Below are positions 18,971-27,522 of a DNA stretch of 64,000 nt, one piece after another. Both the position numbers and the translations under genes were made by a program. The first letter of the stretch is position 1. Each line of letters begins with the position of its first letter. The notes under the pieces are model-generated. The model did no database searches, was not told where the DNA came from, and saw only the letters and a program-made list of their open reading frames with translations. Origin of the DNA: Saccharothrix obliqua. GTDB lineage: Bacteria; Actinomycetota; Actinomycetes; Mycobacteriales; Pseudonocardiaceae. The stretch lies in the NCBI RefSeq assembly GCF_019375475.1, contig NZ_JAHXGQ010000018.1, forward strand, positions 1 to 64,000. Direction: 5' to 3'.

Positions 18971-19441
18971 TCAGGCGGTCTGCTCACGTGCTTCCAGGAC
19001 GAGCAGGCGGTCGCCGAGCGGCGCGTCCAGCGACACGTGCACCGGCACGTCGTACAGCTCCTGGGTGCACGCGCCGCCGTCGGGCGGGTAGTAGGTGGTG
19101 ACGAGGGTGATCCGGACCTGGTCGGCGGACTGCGCGGCCACCTCGGCGGAGGCCCGCTTGCAGCCGCCGGCGAGGCTCAGCACCCGCACCGTGCGCCCGT
19201 CCGCGGACACCCACGCCTGCCGCTCGTAGGCGTCGGACAACGCCCCGGCGTCCAGGCGTTCCGGCGGCACCGCGGTCTGGTCGGGCAGCGGTGGCGCGGA
19301 GGACTGCGGCGGCGGGCTCGGCCTGGTGGTGCCCGTCGCGGTGGTCGGGGTCGTCGACGGGCCGGTCGCGCCGTCGCCGCCGCCGGAACAGCCGGCCAGC
19401 ACGAGGGCCACCAGGACCCCGGCGAGCTTCACGTTCCTCAT
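18971..19441 (-). CDS. Lipoprotein, paralogue of the neighbouring gene
   Basis: This 156-residue secreted lipoprotein has lipobox LAGC (C18), a Thr/Pro/Ser-rich linker to about residue 55, then a small folded domain with two Cys (in GGCKRAS and GACTQEL) that may form a disulfide, ending in SLDAPLGDRLLVLE. It is clearly related to the gene upstream at 19528-20010, which shares the GGC-K-AS-E, second Cys and LDAPLGDR elements. Function is unknown; probably surface-exposed. The two arose by tandem duplication. Confidence 0.8.
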   Translation of the reverse strand: MRNVKLAGVLVALVLAGCSGGGDGATGPSTTPTTATGTTRPSPPPQSSAPPLPDQTAVPPERLDAGALSDAYERQAWVSADGRTVRVLSLAGGCKRASAEVAAQSADQVRITLVTTYYPPDGGACTQELYDVPVHVSLDAPLGDRLLVLEAREQTA

Positions 19442-19527
19442 AGCGGTAGGACGCTACCGCCGTCGGGCCCGGCGCACCGGGTCGCGCCCGGCCCGGCCGG
19501 GGGCGGCCGAGCCGGGCGCGTGGCGGG

Positions 19528-20010
19528 TTACTTCTGGTCCTGGCGCGTGCTGAGCACGACCTGGCGGTCGCCCAGCGGCGCGTCGAGCGCGGCGGTCAGC
19601 GGCGGGTACCGGATGTCCATCGTGCAGACCTCCGCGTCCTTCGGCGTGGTCTCCACCACGACGACCTTCACCGTTGTCGCGTTCTGCTCGGTGATCTCGA
19701 CGCTCGCCTTGCCGCAGCCGCCCTCCTGGCCGATCAGGCCGAGGGTGCGGCCGTCGCCCTCGGTCCACACGGTCTTGGGCGTGCCTTCCGGCACCGCGGC
19801 GGCGTCGAGCTTCTCCTTGGGCACCTCGCGGCCACCCGGTGGCACCGGGCTGGTGGAATCGGGGTCCGCGGAGGGCGAGGTCGACGCGGGCGACGTGGTC
19901 AGCGTCGGACCGCCGCCGTCACCCGCGTCAACCGTGGGCTGGGACGTGGCGCAGCCGGCGAGCGCGAGCAGCAGCGCGCCGGCACCGAGTGCGGTTCCTA
20001 GGCTTCTCAT
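19528..20010 (-). CDS. Lipoprotein, paralogue of the neighbouring gene
   Basis: This 160-residue lipoprotein has lipobox LAGC (C20), a disordered Thr/Ser/Pro linker and a C-terminal domain with GGCGKAS, EVCTMDI and ALDAPLGDRQVVLS. The two Cys are placed as in the downstream paralogue at 18971-19441. It is likely anchored to the outer face of the cytoplasmic membrane. Function is unknown. It is separated from its paralogue by 86 bp, so the pair may be one transcript. Confidence 0.8.
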   Translation of the reverse strand: MRSLGTALGAGALLLALAGCATSQPTVDAGDGGGPTLTTSPASTSPSADPDSTSPVPPGGREVPKEKLDAAAVPEGTPKTVWTEGDGRTLGLIGQEGGCGKASVEITEQNATTVKVVVVETTPKDAEVCTMDIRYPPLTAALDAPLGDRQVVLSTRQDQK

Positions 20011-20104
20011 GTGCAGAGGACGGGGCGAACCGCGATCCGGGTTGCCCCGCCGTTTTCACAGTTACCCGATCAGGCTAGTGGGGCGGTGTGGTCCGCGGTG
20101 GCCG

Positions 20105-21061
20105 TCAGGAGTCGCGCGCCTCGGCCCGAGCCGAGGTCATCAGGCTGGCGACGGTCGTCACGAGCAGCACGCCGACGATGACGCCGAGCGAGGCCAGGAT
20201 CGGGATCTCCGGCGCCCACGCGACGCCGTGGTGGTGCAACGCCTCCAGGACCAGTTTCACCCCGATGAACGCGAGGATGACGGCGAGGCCCTTGGCGAGG
20301 TGCACCAACCGGTCGAGCAGTCCGCCGACCAGGAAGAAGAGCTGGCGCAGGCCCATCAGGGCGAACGCGTTGGCGGTCAGCACGAGGAACGGCTCCTGCG
20401 TGAGGCCGAAGATCGCCGGGATGGAGTCGACGGCGAACAGCAGGTCGGTGGTGCCGACGGCGACCATGACGATGAGCATCGGGGTCACCACCCGCCGACC
20501 GCCGACCACGGTGGTGAGCCGCGCGCCGTCGTACGCCGACGAGGTCGGCACGACCCGCCGCACCACGCGCAGCACGGCGTTCTCGTGGAACTCGGCCTCC
20601 TCCTCGTCGCCCTGCCGCAGCAGCTTCCAGGCGGTGTACACGAGGAACGCGCCGAACACGTAGAAGAGCCAGTCGAACCGCTCGACGGCTTCCGCGCCGA
20701 CCGCGATGAACACGGCACGCAGCAGCAGCGCCAGCACGACGCCGACCACGAGCACCTTCTGCCGGTTCTCCCGCGGCACCGAGAACCTGCTCATGATCAG
20801 CACGAACACGAACAGGTTGTCCACGCTCAGCGAGTATTCGGTGATCCAGCCGGCGAAGAACTCGCCGCCGTGGCCGGGGCCGGCGAGCACCACGACACCG
20901 AGCCCGAACGCCGCGGCGAGGCCGACGTAGCAACCGACCCAGCCCAGCGACTCCCGGAACGACGGCTCCCGCGGGTTGCGGGCCACCAGCCAGAAGTCGA
21001 GCGCGATCACCAGCGCGATCCCGCCCAGCACCGCAAGCCACACCCACGTGGGTAGCTCCAT
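20105..21061 (-). CDS. TerC family integral membrane protein
   Basis: This 318-residue protein has about nine hydrophobic helices and the TerC hallmarks: the EYSLSVDNLFVF segment and the later TTDLLFAVDSIPAIFGLT segment, whose Asp residues are thought to bind metal. Family members (Alx, YkoY, MeeF-like) export Mn2+, some helping to metallate secreted enzymes; tellurite resistance is the historical name. The ATG at 21061 follows a GGAGAGGCGGA ribosome binding site; the open frame extends further upstream but with basic, non-TerC sequence. A DtxR-like dyad at 21101-21120 lies in its promoter region. No yybP-ykoY riboswitch is visible. Confidence 0.9.
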   Translation of the reverse strand: MELPTWVWLAVLGGIALVIALDFWLVARNPREPSFRESLGWVGCYVGLAAAFGLGVVVLAGPGHGGEFFAGWITEYSLSVDNLFVFVLIMSRFSVPRENRQKVLVVGVVLALLLRAVFIAVGAEAVERFDWLFYVFGAFLVYTAWKLLRQGDEEEAEFHENAVLRVVRRVVPTSSAYDGARLTTVVGGRRVVTPMLIVMVAVGTTDLLFAVDSIPAIFGLTQEPFLVLTANAFALMGLRQLFFLVGGLLDRLVHLAKGLAVILAFIGVKLVLEALHHHGVAWAPEIPILASLGVIVGVLLVTTVASLMTSARAEARDS

Positions 21062-21100
21062 GTCCGCCTCTCCGCCGGTCATCCGCCCCGAGGCGGTCCG

Positions 21101-21120
21101 CTCAGGCAACCTTAGGAATC
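21101..21120. promoter_or_regulatory. DtxR/MntR-like imperfect dyad upstream of terC gene
   Basis: CTCAGG-CAA-CCTTAG is an inverted repeat with one mismatch, 40 bp upstream of the TerC start, matching the pattern upstream of sigB at 15008. It loosely resembles half of a DtxR-family box (TTAGGTTAG...). Since TerC proteins handle Mn2+, a metal-responsive operator is plausible. The remaining 21121-21526 stretch between here and the DUF397 gene holds no supported gene. Confidence 0.35.
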
Positions 21121-21526
21121 GGGCCGCCCGACGGGAACAGCGGTGTGCGCGGTGATCCGGTAACCCGCCGTTCCGGGCCGGCGCCGTCGAGGGGCGCGAC
21201 CGGCGGCGCAGCACCCGATCAGTCCGGTGTGGACGGACGATGCGCCATGAGCGGGCTCACACCGCACCGCGTGGCCGATCCGCCGAACGGCCCAACCACG
21301 CGACACGGCGACGAAGGTGCATCGACGACCGATGCACCCGGGGTCGCGGTGGATTCGACGGCACGCCCGACCGGACGAAACCGAACGACCCCGGCGTCCT
21401 TTGTGGACTAACTCCGGTGAGCGACCCGATCGAGGGAGCGATAAGCCCACCGGGTGGTTTCACGAGATTGACCGGGGGACGCCCGCAGGACTGCGGTTCC
21501 GACGGGCGGCCGGCCGGGGTCGGGGG

Positions 21527-21703
21527 TCAGTCCTGGCGGAGGAGGGTGAGGAAAGCTCGGAAGGGACGGTCGGCAAAGGTCAGGTGCGGCGCGGGCCGCT
21601 TGCTGTCGCGCACCACCGTGGTCCTCCGGCTCACGGCCAGTTCCACGCAGTTGTTGCCCGCGCCTGAATACGAGCTTCTACGCCACGTCTTAGTCGTGTT
21701 CAT
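21527..21703 (-). CDS. DUF397 domain protein
   Basis: This 58-residue protein has the DUF397 signature W-R-R-S-S-Y-S-G-x-x-x-N-C-V-E-L followed by VVRDSKRP. DUF397 proteins are very common in actinomycetes and are nearly always partnered with an XRE/DUF5753 regulator, as in the whiJ/abaA-type developmental modules. Its ATG overlaps the stop of that regulator (ATGA). The C-terminus is slightly extended compared with typical members. Confidence 0.88.
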   Translation of the reverse strand: MNTTKTWRRSSYSGAGNNCVELAVSRRTTVVRDSKRPAPHLTFADRPFRAFLTLLRQD

Positions 21704-22554
21704 GTTTCCTTCAGTGCAGTTGCCAGTTTTCTGATCAGCGATGCCGACTCCTTGGGCGAGAGGGCGACATCCGCTGCCATGTCGTCGAAGTGGAGCAGGT
21801 ACTTCTCGACGTCGGCGGGATTGTCCACCCACTTACCGCCGCCCGCGTACTCCAGGTACACGGCGGAGGGGTCGCCGGCGTCGAACTTGAGGGCGGTGGC
21901 GCCACCGCCCGACATGGTTCCGTAAGCGCCTGCGCCGAACGGGATCACCTGAATGGTGATGTTGGGCATCCGCGCCATCTCCAGCAGGTGCGCGAGTTGG
22001 TCGGCCATCACCGCCCGCCCGCCGACGGAGCGGTGCAACGCGGCCTCGTCGATGATCGCGTGCAGGCGCAGCCCCGGCAGCCGCCGGCGTCGGCTCGCCA
22101 GGGCGGCCACGGCCTGGTCCACCGGAACGGCCGGGTCCAGGAAACGCCGACCCGCCGTGCGCACCGCGGCGGCGTACGCGGAGGTCTGGAGCAGACCGGG
22201 TATCACGATCATCTCGATGGTGAGGACCTCCGTCGCGTCCGCCTCCTGCCGCGCGTAGGTGCGTGCTTCGGGGGTATACGCGGCGGCGTTGGCCAGGCGG
22301 GTGCTGTCCTGCTTGGCGTCCTCCCAGAGCGCTTCCGCCTCGCGCCGCTCGGCGTCCGAGGCGCCGTAGAGGCCGAGCAACGCGCCCAGTTCGGTCCAAC
22401 TCGGACTGATGTAGCCGTTCTCCATCCGCGACAGCGTCGACTGGGTCTTGCGGGTGAGCGCGTGGTAGTCGACCTCGGTCTTGCCCGCGCGCTTGCGCAG
22501 CGCGTTGAGGAACTGCCCGAGCCTGCGCTTGCGTCGGGTTTGGACGGCTGCCAT
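21700..22554 (-). CDS. XRE-family regulator with DUF5753 domain
   Basis: This 284-residue protein has an N-terminal lambda-repressor-like helix-turn-helix (about 10-65, with RKTQSTLSRMENGYISPS) followed by a DUF5753 domain (about 95-275, with IPGLLQTSAYA and the FGAGAYG core). It is the regulator half of a whiJ-type module; in Streptomyces such proteins influence development and antibiotic production with a DUF397 partner that relieves or modifies repression. The partner here is encoded directly downstream with a 4-nt overlap. Targets are unknown. Confidence 0.9.
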   Translation of the reverse strand: MAAVQTRRKRRLGQFLNALRKRAGKTEVDYHALTRKTQSTLSRMENGYISPSWTELGALLGLYGASDAERREAEALWEDAKQDSTRLANAAAYTPEARTYARQEADATEVLTIEMIVIPGLLQTSAYAAAVRTAGRRFLDPAVPVDQAVAALASRRRRLPGLRLHAIIDEAALHRSVGGRAVMADQLAHLLEMARMPNITIQVIPFGAGAYGTMSGGGATALKFDAGDPSAVYLEYAGGGKWVDNPADVEKYLLHFDDMAADVALSPKESASLIRKLATALKET

Positions 22555-23267
22555 TCGGATCGCTCCTCGCTGAAAAGAACTGCAAACACCCTAGTCGGCG
22601 CGCACGCCGGTTCCAGTTCACTCGGTTGAGCGTTTTTGGGTGCATACGCACCCTTGAATATGAGCCCTAACACTGGGGCCACGCGGGCGCGGCCCGAACC
22701 GGTCCGACCACTCGCCGCGCGCCGCGGCGCGACCGGTCCTCGACACCACGTCGGCCTCCTCCTCCCGGTCGCGGTGCGGGCGTCTCGCGGTCCCGGCCGC
22801 GGAGGGGGCCGGTGGCGCGGCCCTGGACCTCGTGCCGGACTTCGATAACCGGGTGAGCACACGGGCTCCGCCCGCGTCCGGTTCACCCGGGACGAGAATG
22901 CCGAACCCCGCGCCGGCGGGGAAAGGCGGCCCTCCGGTGCGTGGCGGGCGAAGGGCGCGGAGGGCGGTCCGGTCGGTCCTTCGGCGGCGCGGCCACCGCC
23001 GACCGGAGCCGGCGGCGACGCGTCGAACGGCCCCACACCACGCGATTCGCCCGGGCGCGGAGCGCGGGCGGCGTCAGAGCGGGGAGGCCCCCCGGGGCGA
23101 CTCCCGCCGTGCGGGGTCGGCGGTTCCGCGCCCGGTCGCGGGCGCAGGTGGTGTCGGCGTGGGCCGACGGGTCGTCCGGCGGACCACCGCATCGGCGGCG
23201 TCCGTCCGGTGGGCGGCGGCAAGCGGTTCCCGCCGCCCGTGCGACGGGCGCGGCAAGCGGTTGCCGG
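22555..23267. other. Intergenic, extremely GC-rich, no supported gene
   Basis: About 710 bases without a gene I can support. Open frames exist on all strands only because stop codons are rare at this GC content; none has a ribosome binding site or recognisable product. The sequence ggcaagcggtt occurs twice, at about 23218 and 23251. The AT-richer part at 22600-22680 probably holds the promoter of the XRE gene. Confidence 0.5.
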
Positions 23268-23708
23268 TCAGGCGGGCGGCGGGCCCGGCTCCAGCACCCG
23301 GCTGAACCAGGTGGACCCCTCCGGCGTGAACCCGTGCCGGGCGTAGAAGCGGCGGGCCGCGTCGTTGTGGGCTTCCGTCTCCAGGAACACCTTCCGCGCG
23401 CCCGCCGCCCGGCACGCCTCCACCAGTTCGGCGATCACCCGCCCACCGACGCCACCACCGCGGTTGCGCACGAAGAACTCGTCGAGCAACGCGTCACGCC
23501 CACCGGACTCCAGCGAATACCCCCACGTGAGCACGGCGTAGCCGGTGTCGAACAACCACACCTGCCCCACCTCGTCACCCGCCAGCAGCGGCCCGAGGGC
23601 GGCGGTGACGTGCTCCTCGTCGTACTCGTGCCCGTCGATCCCGTAGAACTCCCGGATCAACACGAGGAGGTGCGGGAGGTCCGGAGTGGATGCTCGGCGG
23701 ATCGTCAC
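23268..23708 (-). CDS. GNAT family N-acetyltransferase
   Basis: This 146-residue acetyltransferase has a canonical GNAT fold. It begins VTIRRAS, has a beta-4 strand YAVLTWGYSLES, the acetyl-CoA pyrophosphate loop region RNRGGGVGGRVI and the C-terminal HNDAARRFYARHGF motif. The substrate is unknown (amine or amino acid typical for this subgroup). The GTG at 23708 gives the usual family start; a longer frame to 23756 adds 16 basic residues with no support. Transcribed divergently from the DrrAB-type exporter. Confidence 0.85.
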   Translation of the reverse strand: MTIRRASTPDLPHLLVLIREFYGIDGHEYDEEHVTAALGPLLAGDEVGQVWLFDTGYAVLTWGYSLESGGRDALLDEFFVRNRGGGVGGRVIAELVEACRAAGARKVFLETEAHNDAARRFYARHGFTPEGSTWFSRVLEPGPPPA

Positions 23709-23885
23709 GACACGCAGCGCACACCGTTTCGCCGCCCGGCGCAAGTCGCCCACCACGCGGCTCGGCCGGCCGGGCGACCACGCCGCGCCCCGGTGTCACG
23801 GAAACCCCCACCGACCGGGCGGCACTGCTCCATCCGAGTGAAATCCGCCCTTCACATGCCATCCGGCGGGTCCATCATGGCCCCC

Positions 23886-24845
23886 ATGTCAGACGCAATC
23901 GTGGCCGAAGGGCTGGTCAAGCGCTACGGATCGGTCGTCGCCCTGGACGGTCTGGACCTGGTGGTGCCCGAAGGCACCGTCATGGGACTGCTCGGCCCGA
24001 ACGGGGCGGGCAAGACGACGACGGTGCGCGTGCTCACCACCCTGCTGGAGCCGGACGCCGGCCGGGCGACGGTCGCCGGGCTGGACGTCCACGCCGACGC
24101 GAAGGAACTCCGCCGCCGCATCGGCCTGTCCGGCCAGTATTCGGCGGTGGACGAGAACCTGACCGGGTTCGAGAACCTGGACATGGTGGGCCGCCTGTAC
24201 CACCTGGGCAAGAAGCGCAGCCGGGAACGCGCGCGGGAGCTGCTGGCCCGGTTCGACCTGGTGGCCGCGGCCGACCGGCCGGTGAAGGGCTACTCGGGCG
24301 GTATGCGGCGGCGGCTCGACCTCGCGGGCGCGCTGGTCGCCACGCCGCGCGTGCTGTTCCTGGACGAGCCGACCACCGGCCTGGACCCGCGCAGCCGGCT
24401 CGGCATGTGGGACGTGCTCGGCGAACTCGTGGCGGGCGGCACCACGCTCCTGCTGACCACGCAGTACCTGGAGGAGGCGGACCGGCTCGCCGACCGGATC
24501 GCGGTCATCGACCACGGCCACGTGATCGCGCTCGGCACCGCCGACGAGCTGAAGGCCCAGGTCGGCGGTGAGCGGCTGGAGCTGACCGTCGGCTCCGCGC
24601 AGGACGTCACGACGGCACGCGCCGCGCTCGGACCGCTGGCGGTCGGCGAGATCGTCGAGGACGAGCGCGGGCACCGGCTGACCATCCCGGTGTCCGGCGG
24701 CTCCGAGGTGCTGGTGGAGGGCATCCGGCGGCTCGACGCGGAATCGGTGAAGGTGCTCGACGTCGGCCTGCGCAGGCCGACGCTGGACGACGTGTTCCTG
24801 TCGCTGACCGGGCACGCGGCCGAAGAAGAGGAGCAGGGGGAATGA
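23886..24845 (+). CDS. DrrA-type ABC exporter ATPase
   Basis: This 319-residue ATPase is of the daunorubicin-resistance (DrrA) type, with Walker A GPNGAGKTT, signature YSGGMRRRLD, Walker B RVLFLDEP, and the C-terminal DrrA domain typical of actinomycete drug exporters. It works with the permease encoded next (4-nt overlap), presumably exporting a hydrophobic compound. No biosynthetic cluster is adjacent, so the substrate is unknown. ATG 23886 is used; an in-frame ATG at 23877 would add three residues and cannot be excluded. Confidence 0.93.
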   Translation: MSDAIVAEGLVKRYGSVVALDGLDLVVPEGTVMGLLGPNGAGKTTTVRVLTTLLEPDAGRATVAGLDVHADAKELRRRIGLSGQYSAVDENLTGFENLDMVGRLYHLGKKRSRERARELLARFDLVAAADRPVKGYSGGMRRRLDLAGALVATPRVLFLDEPTTGLDPRSRLGMWDVLGELVAGGTTLLLTTQYLEEADRLADRIAVIDHGHVIALGTADELKAQVGGERLELTVGSAQDVTTARAALGPLAVGEIVEDERGHRLTIPVSGGSEVLVEGIRRLDAESVKVLDVGLRRPTLDDVFLSLTGHAAEEEEQGE

Positions 24846-25645
24846 ACGCCTTCACGCAGGCGCTGGGTGACGGCGCGGTCGTCGCCAAGCGCAACCTGAT
24901 CAAGATCAAGCGGGTGCCGGACCTGCTGGTGTTCTCGACGTTGTCGCCGATCATGTTCGTGCTGATGTTCGCGTACGTGTTCGGCGGCTCGATCGAGATA
25001 CCCGGCATGGACTACCGGGAGTTCCTGATGGCCGGCATCTTCGCGCAGACCGTGGTGTTCGGCTCGACCATCACCGGCAGCGGGCTCGCGGAGGACATCC
25101 AGAAGGGCGTCATCGACCGCTTCCGGTCGCTGCCGATGGCCCGTTCGGCGGTGCTCATCGGGCGCACGACCTCGGACCTGGTCAACAACGTCATCGTCGT
25201 CCTGGTGATGTCGGTGACCGGCCTGATCGTGGGCTGGCGGATCAACTCGTCGTTCCCCGAAGCGCTCGCCGGGTTCGCGCTGCTGCTGCTGTTCGCCTAC
25301 GCGGTGTCGTGGGGCATGGCGATCGTCGGTCTCGCGGTGCGCAGCCCGGAGGTGTTCAACAACGCCAGCTTCATCGCGATCTTCCCGTTGACGTTCATCG
25401 CCAACACCTTCGTGCAGGAGAGCAAGCTGCCCGGCGTGCTGAAGACGTTCGCCGAGTGGAACCCGGTGTCGGCGGTCACCCAGGCGGCCCGGGAGCTGTT
25501 CGGGAACACCAATCCCGCCTTCCCGCCTCCGGACGTGTGGTCGCTGCGCCACCCGGTGCTGATGACGCTCATCTGGGTCGCCGTGTTCCTCGTCGTCTTC
25601 GTGCCGCTGGCCACCCGCCAGTACCGCCGCGCGGTCAGCCGCTGA
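24842..25645 (+). CDS. DrrB-type ABC exporter permease
   Basis: This 267-residue ABC-2 permease has six hydrophobic segments and the ABC-2 signature region around KGVIDRFRSLPMARSAVL, typical of DrrB. Its ATG overlaps the ATPase stop (ATGA), so the two are made in step and form the exporter in the cytoplasmic membrane. It would confer self-protection or drug tolerance by efflux. Confidence 0.92.
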   Translation: MNAFTQALGDGAVVAKRNLIKIKRVPDLLVFSTLSPIMFVLMFAYVFGGSIEIPGMDYREFLMAGIFAQTVVFGSTITGSGLAEDIQKGVIDRFRSLPMARSAVLIGRTTSDLVNNVIVVLVMSVTGLIVGWRINSSFPEALAGFALLLLFAYAVSWGMAIVGLAVRSPEVFNNASFIAIFPLTFIANTFVQESKLPGVLKTFAEWNPVSAVTQAARELFGNTNPAFPPPDVWSLRHPVLMTLIWVAVFLVVFVPLATRQYRRAVSR

Positions 25646-25715
25646 GGGGGCGGTTTCCCCTGCCCGGCGGGGAAATCGACTCGCCGCCGGGCAGTGCCGG
25701 ACTTAGCCTTCCGGC

Positions 25716-26870
25716 ATGAACGCGACCACGATCCCCGGCGCGCACGTCGACATCCGGCTCTGGGCCGACCCGGCCGAGGTCGAGGAGCAGGCCCTGCGGC
25801 AGCTCCACAACATCGCTTCCCTGCCGTGGGCGGTGAAGCACGTGGCCGTGATGCCCGACGTGCACTACGGGATGGGCGCGACCGTGGGCTCGGTGATCGC
25901 GTTGAAGGACGCGGTGTCCCCGGCGGCGGTCGGCGTGGACATCGGTTGCGGCATGACGGCCGTGCGCACGTCGCTGTCGGCGGACGACCTGCCCGCGTCG
26001 CTGGGCCCGCTGCGGTCCGCGCTGGAGGCCGCCGTGCCGGTGGGTTTCGCGATGCACCGGGAGCCGGTGGTCGGGCGTGACGCGTTCTGGGACGGCTTCG
26101 ACCGGCTCACCCCGACCCTCAAGCTGGACAAGGCGTTGCGGCAGGTCGGCACCCTCGGCGGCGGCAACCACTTCCTGGAGGTGTGCCTGGACACCGCGGG
26201 CCGGGTGTGGGTGATGCTGCACTCCGGGTCGCGCGGTGTCGGCAACCAGCTGGCGCAGCACCACATCGAGGTGGCGCGGGGCCTGACGCACAACGCCGAG
26301 CTGCCCGACCCGGACCTGGCGGTGTTCCTGGCCGGCACGCCGGAGATGGCGGCGTACCGGCACGACCTGTACTGGGCGCAGGAGTACGCGCGCCGCAACC
26401 GGGCCACCATGCTGGAGCTGGTGTGCGGCGTGCTGCGTGACGCCTTCCCCCACGTGTCCTTCGAAGAGCCGATCAGCGCCCACCACAACTACGTCTCGGA
26501 GGAGCACCACTTCGGCGAGGACGTCCTGGTGACCCGCAAGGGCGCGATCCGGGCGCGCAAGGGCGAGTTGGGCATCATCCCCGGCTCCATGGGCACCGGC
26601 TCGTACATCGTGCGCGGCCTGGGCAACCCGGATTCGTTCGAGTCCGCGTCGCACGGCGCGGGGCGGCGGATGTCGCGGAACAAGGCGCGCAAGACGTTCA
26701 CCGAGGCGGACCTCGCGGCGCAGACGGCCGGGGTCGAGTGCCGCAAGGACGCCGGTGTGGTGGACGAGATCCCGGGCGCCTACAAGGACATCGACTCGGT
26801 GATCGCGCGGCAGGACGACCTGGTGGAGGTCGTCGCGCGGCTCAAGCAGGTGGTGTGCGTCAAGGGGTAG
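25716..26870 (+). CDS. rtcB: RtcB family RNA ligase
   Basis: This 384-residue protein has the RtcB set of metal- and GMP-binding motifs: MPDVHYGMGATVG, VGVDIGCGM (C78), GGGNHFLE, LHSGSRGVG, AHHNY and SHGAGR, whose His is the guanylylation site. RtcB joins 2',3'-cyclic phosphate or 3'-phosphate RNA ends to 5'-OH ends. The length fits the short bacterial RtcB3 group. No RtcA, archease or prfH is adjacent, so it acts alone here, probably in RNA repair. Ribosome binding site is weak; start ATG 25716. Confidence 0.92.
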   Translation: MNATTIPGAHVDIRLWADPAEVEEQALRQLHNIASLPWAVKHVAVMPDVHYGMGATVGSVIALKDAVSPAAVGVDIGCGMTAVRTSLSADDLPASLGPLRSALEAAVPVGFAMHREPVVGRDAFWDGFDRLTPTLKLDKALRQVGTLGGGNHFLEVCLDTAGRVWVMLHSGSRGVGNQLAQHHIEVARGLTHNAELPDPDLAVFLAGTPEMAAYRHDLYWAQEYARRNRATMLELVCGVLRDAFPHVSFEEPISAHHNYVSEEHHFGEDVLVTRKGAIRARKGELGIIPGSMGTGSYIVRGLGNPDSFESASHGAGRRMSRNKARKTFTEADLAAQTAGVECRKDAGVVDEIPGAYKDIDSVIARQDDLVEVVARLKQVVCVKG

Positions 26871-26911
26871 CGGCGGCTCGAGCGGTCACCGGCCACGTTT
26901 GTGCCGTGCGC

Positions 26912-26940
26912 GGCTTGGCTACCCGGAGGGCAGCCAAGCC
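26912..26940 (+). promoter_or_regulatory. Perfect 9-bp stem-loop abutting a Shine-Dalgarno sequence
   Basis: GGCTTGGCT at 26912-26920 pairs perfectly with AGCCAAGCC at 26932-26940 across an 11-nt loop (acccggagggc). The strong Shine-Dalgarno AAGGAGG of the next gene starts at the very next base. It could terminate rtcB or control translation of the downstream gene. Confidence 0.5.
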
Positions 26941-26952
26941 AAGGAGGCAATG

Positions 26953-27522
26953 ATGTCCACCGGCACCATCATCGGCGTTGTCGTCGTCGTGCTGGTCGTC
27001 GTCGCCGCGGTCGCCGTCCTGTCGACGTTCCTCTTGCGGCGCAAGAGGTTGCAGGAGAAGTTCGGGCCCGAGTACGAGCGGGCGATGGCGCGCGGCGACA
27101 ACCGGATGGCCGCGGAGCGCGAGCTGGTCGAGCGCGAGCGCGAGCACGCGAAGCTGGAGCTGCGCCCCCTGCCCGCCGGCACCCGCGACGCCTACGCGCG
27201 GAACTGGAGCCGCATCCAGGAGCAGTTCGTCGACGCGCCGGATGACGCGGTCGCCCGAGCGGACCGCCTGGTGACCGACCTGATGGCGGAACGCGGTTAC
27301 CCCACCGAGGGGTACGAGCGGCAGGCGTCGCTGCTGTCCGTGGAACACGCGCGGACGCTCGACCACTACCGCGAGGCGCACACCATTTCCGACCGCCACG
27401 ACCGGGGTGAGGCGTCCACCGAGGACCTGCGCGCGGCGATGGTCCACTACCGGGCACTGTTCGAAGACCTGTTGGCGGGCGGCGCGCAGCGCGACGCCCA
27501 GCGCCGGGAAGGAGCGCGGTGA
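26953..27522 (+). CDS. Membrane-anchored protein with shared C-terminal domain
   Basis: This 189-residue protein has one N-terminal transmembrane helix (about 5-30, Val-rich), an RRKR stop-transfer, a charged helical linker (residues 40-70) and a C-terminal domain of about 100 residues. The domain (FVDAPDDAVARADRLV ... LRAAMVHYRALFEDLL) recurs in the next protein. I do not know its function. ATG 26953 is spaced 5 nt from AAGGAGG, better than ATG 26950. It ends in a one-base overlap with the next gene, so the two are co-translated and probably interact. Confidence 0.82.
   Translation: MSTGTIIGVVVVVLVVVAAVAVLSTFLLRRKRLQEKFGPEYERAMARGDNRMAAERELVEREREHAKLELRPLPAGTRDAYARNWSRIQEQFVDAPDDAVARADRLVTDLMAERGYPTEGYERQASLLSVEHARTLDHYREAHTISDRHDRGEASTEDLRAAMVHYRALFEDLLAGGAQRDAQRREGAR

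Noticed and set aside
21062-21526. Possible yybP-ykoY Mn2+ riboswitch before the TerC gene
   Set aside because: TerC genes often carry this riboswitch, but the conserved cores are not visible and the leader is too short from the likely start region.
23886-25645. DrrAB as part of an antibiotic biosynthetic cluster
   Set aside because: No polyketide synthase, NRPS, terpene or other biosynthetic gene is in the window; such exporters are common alone.
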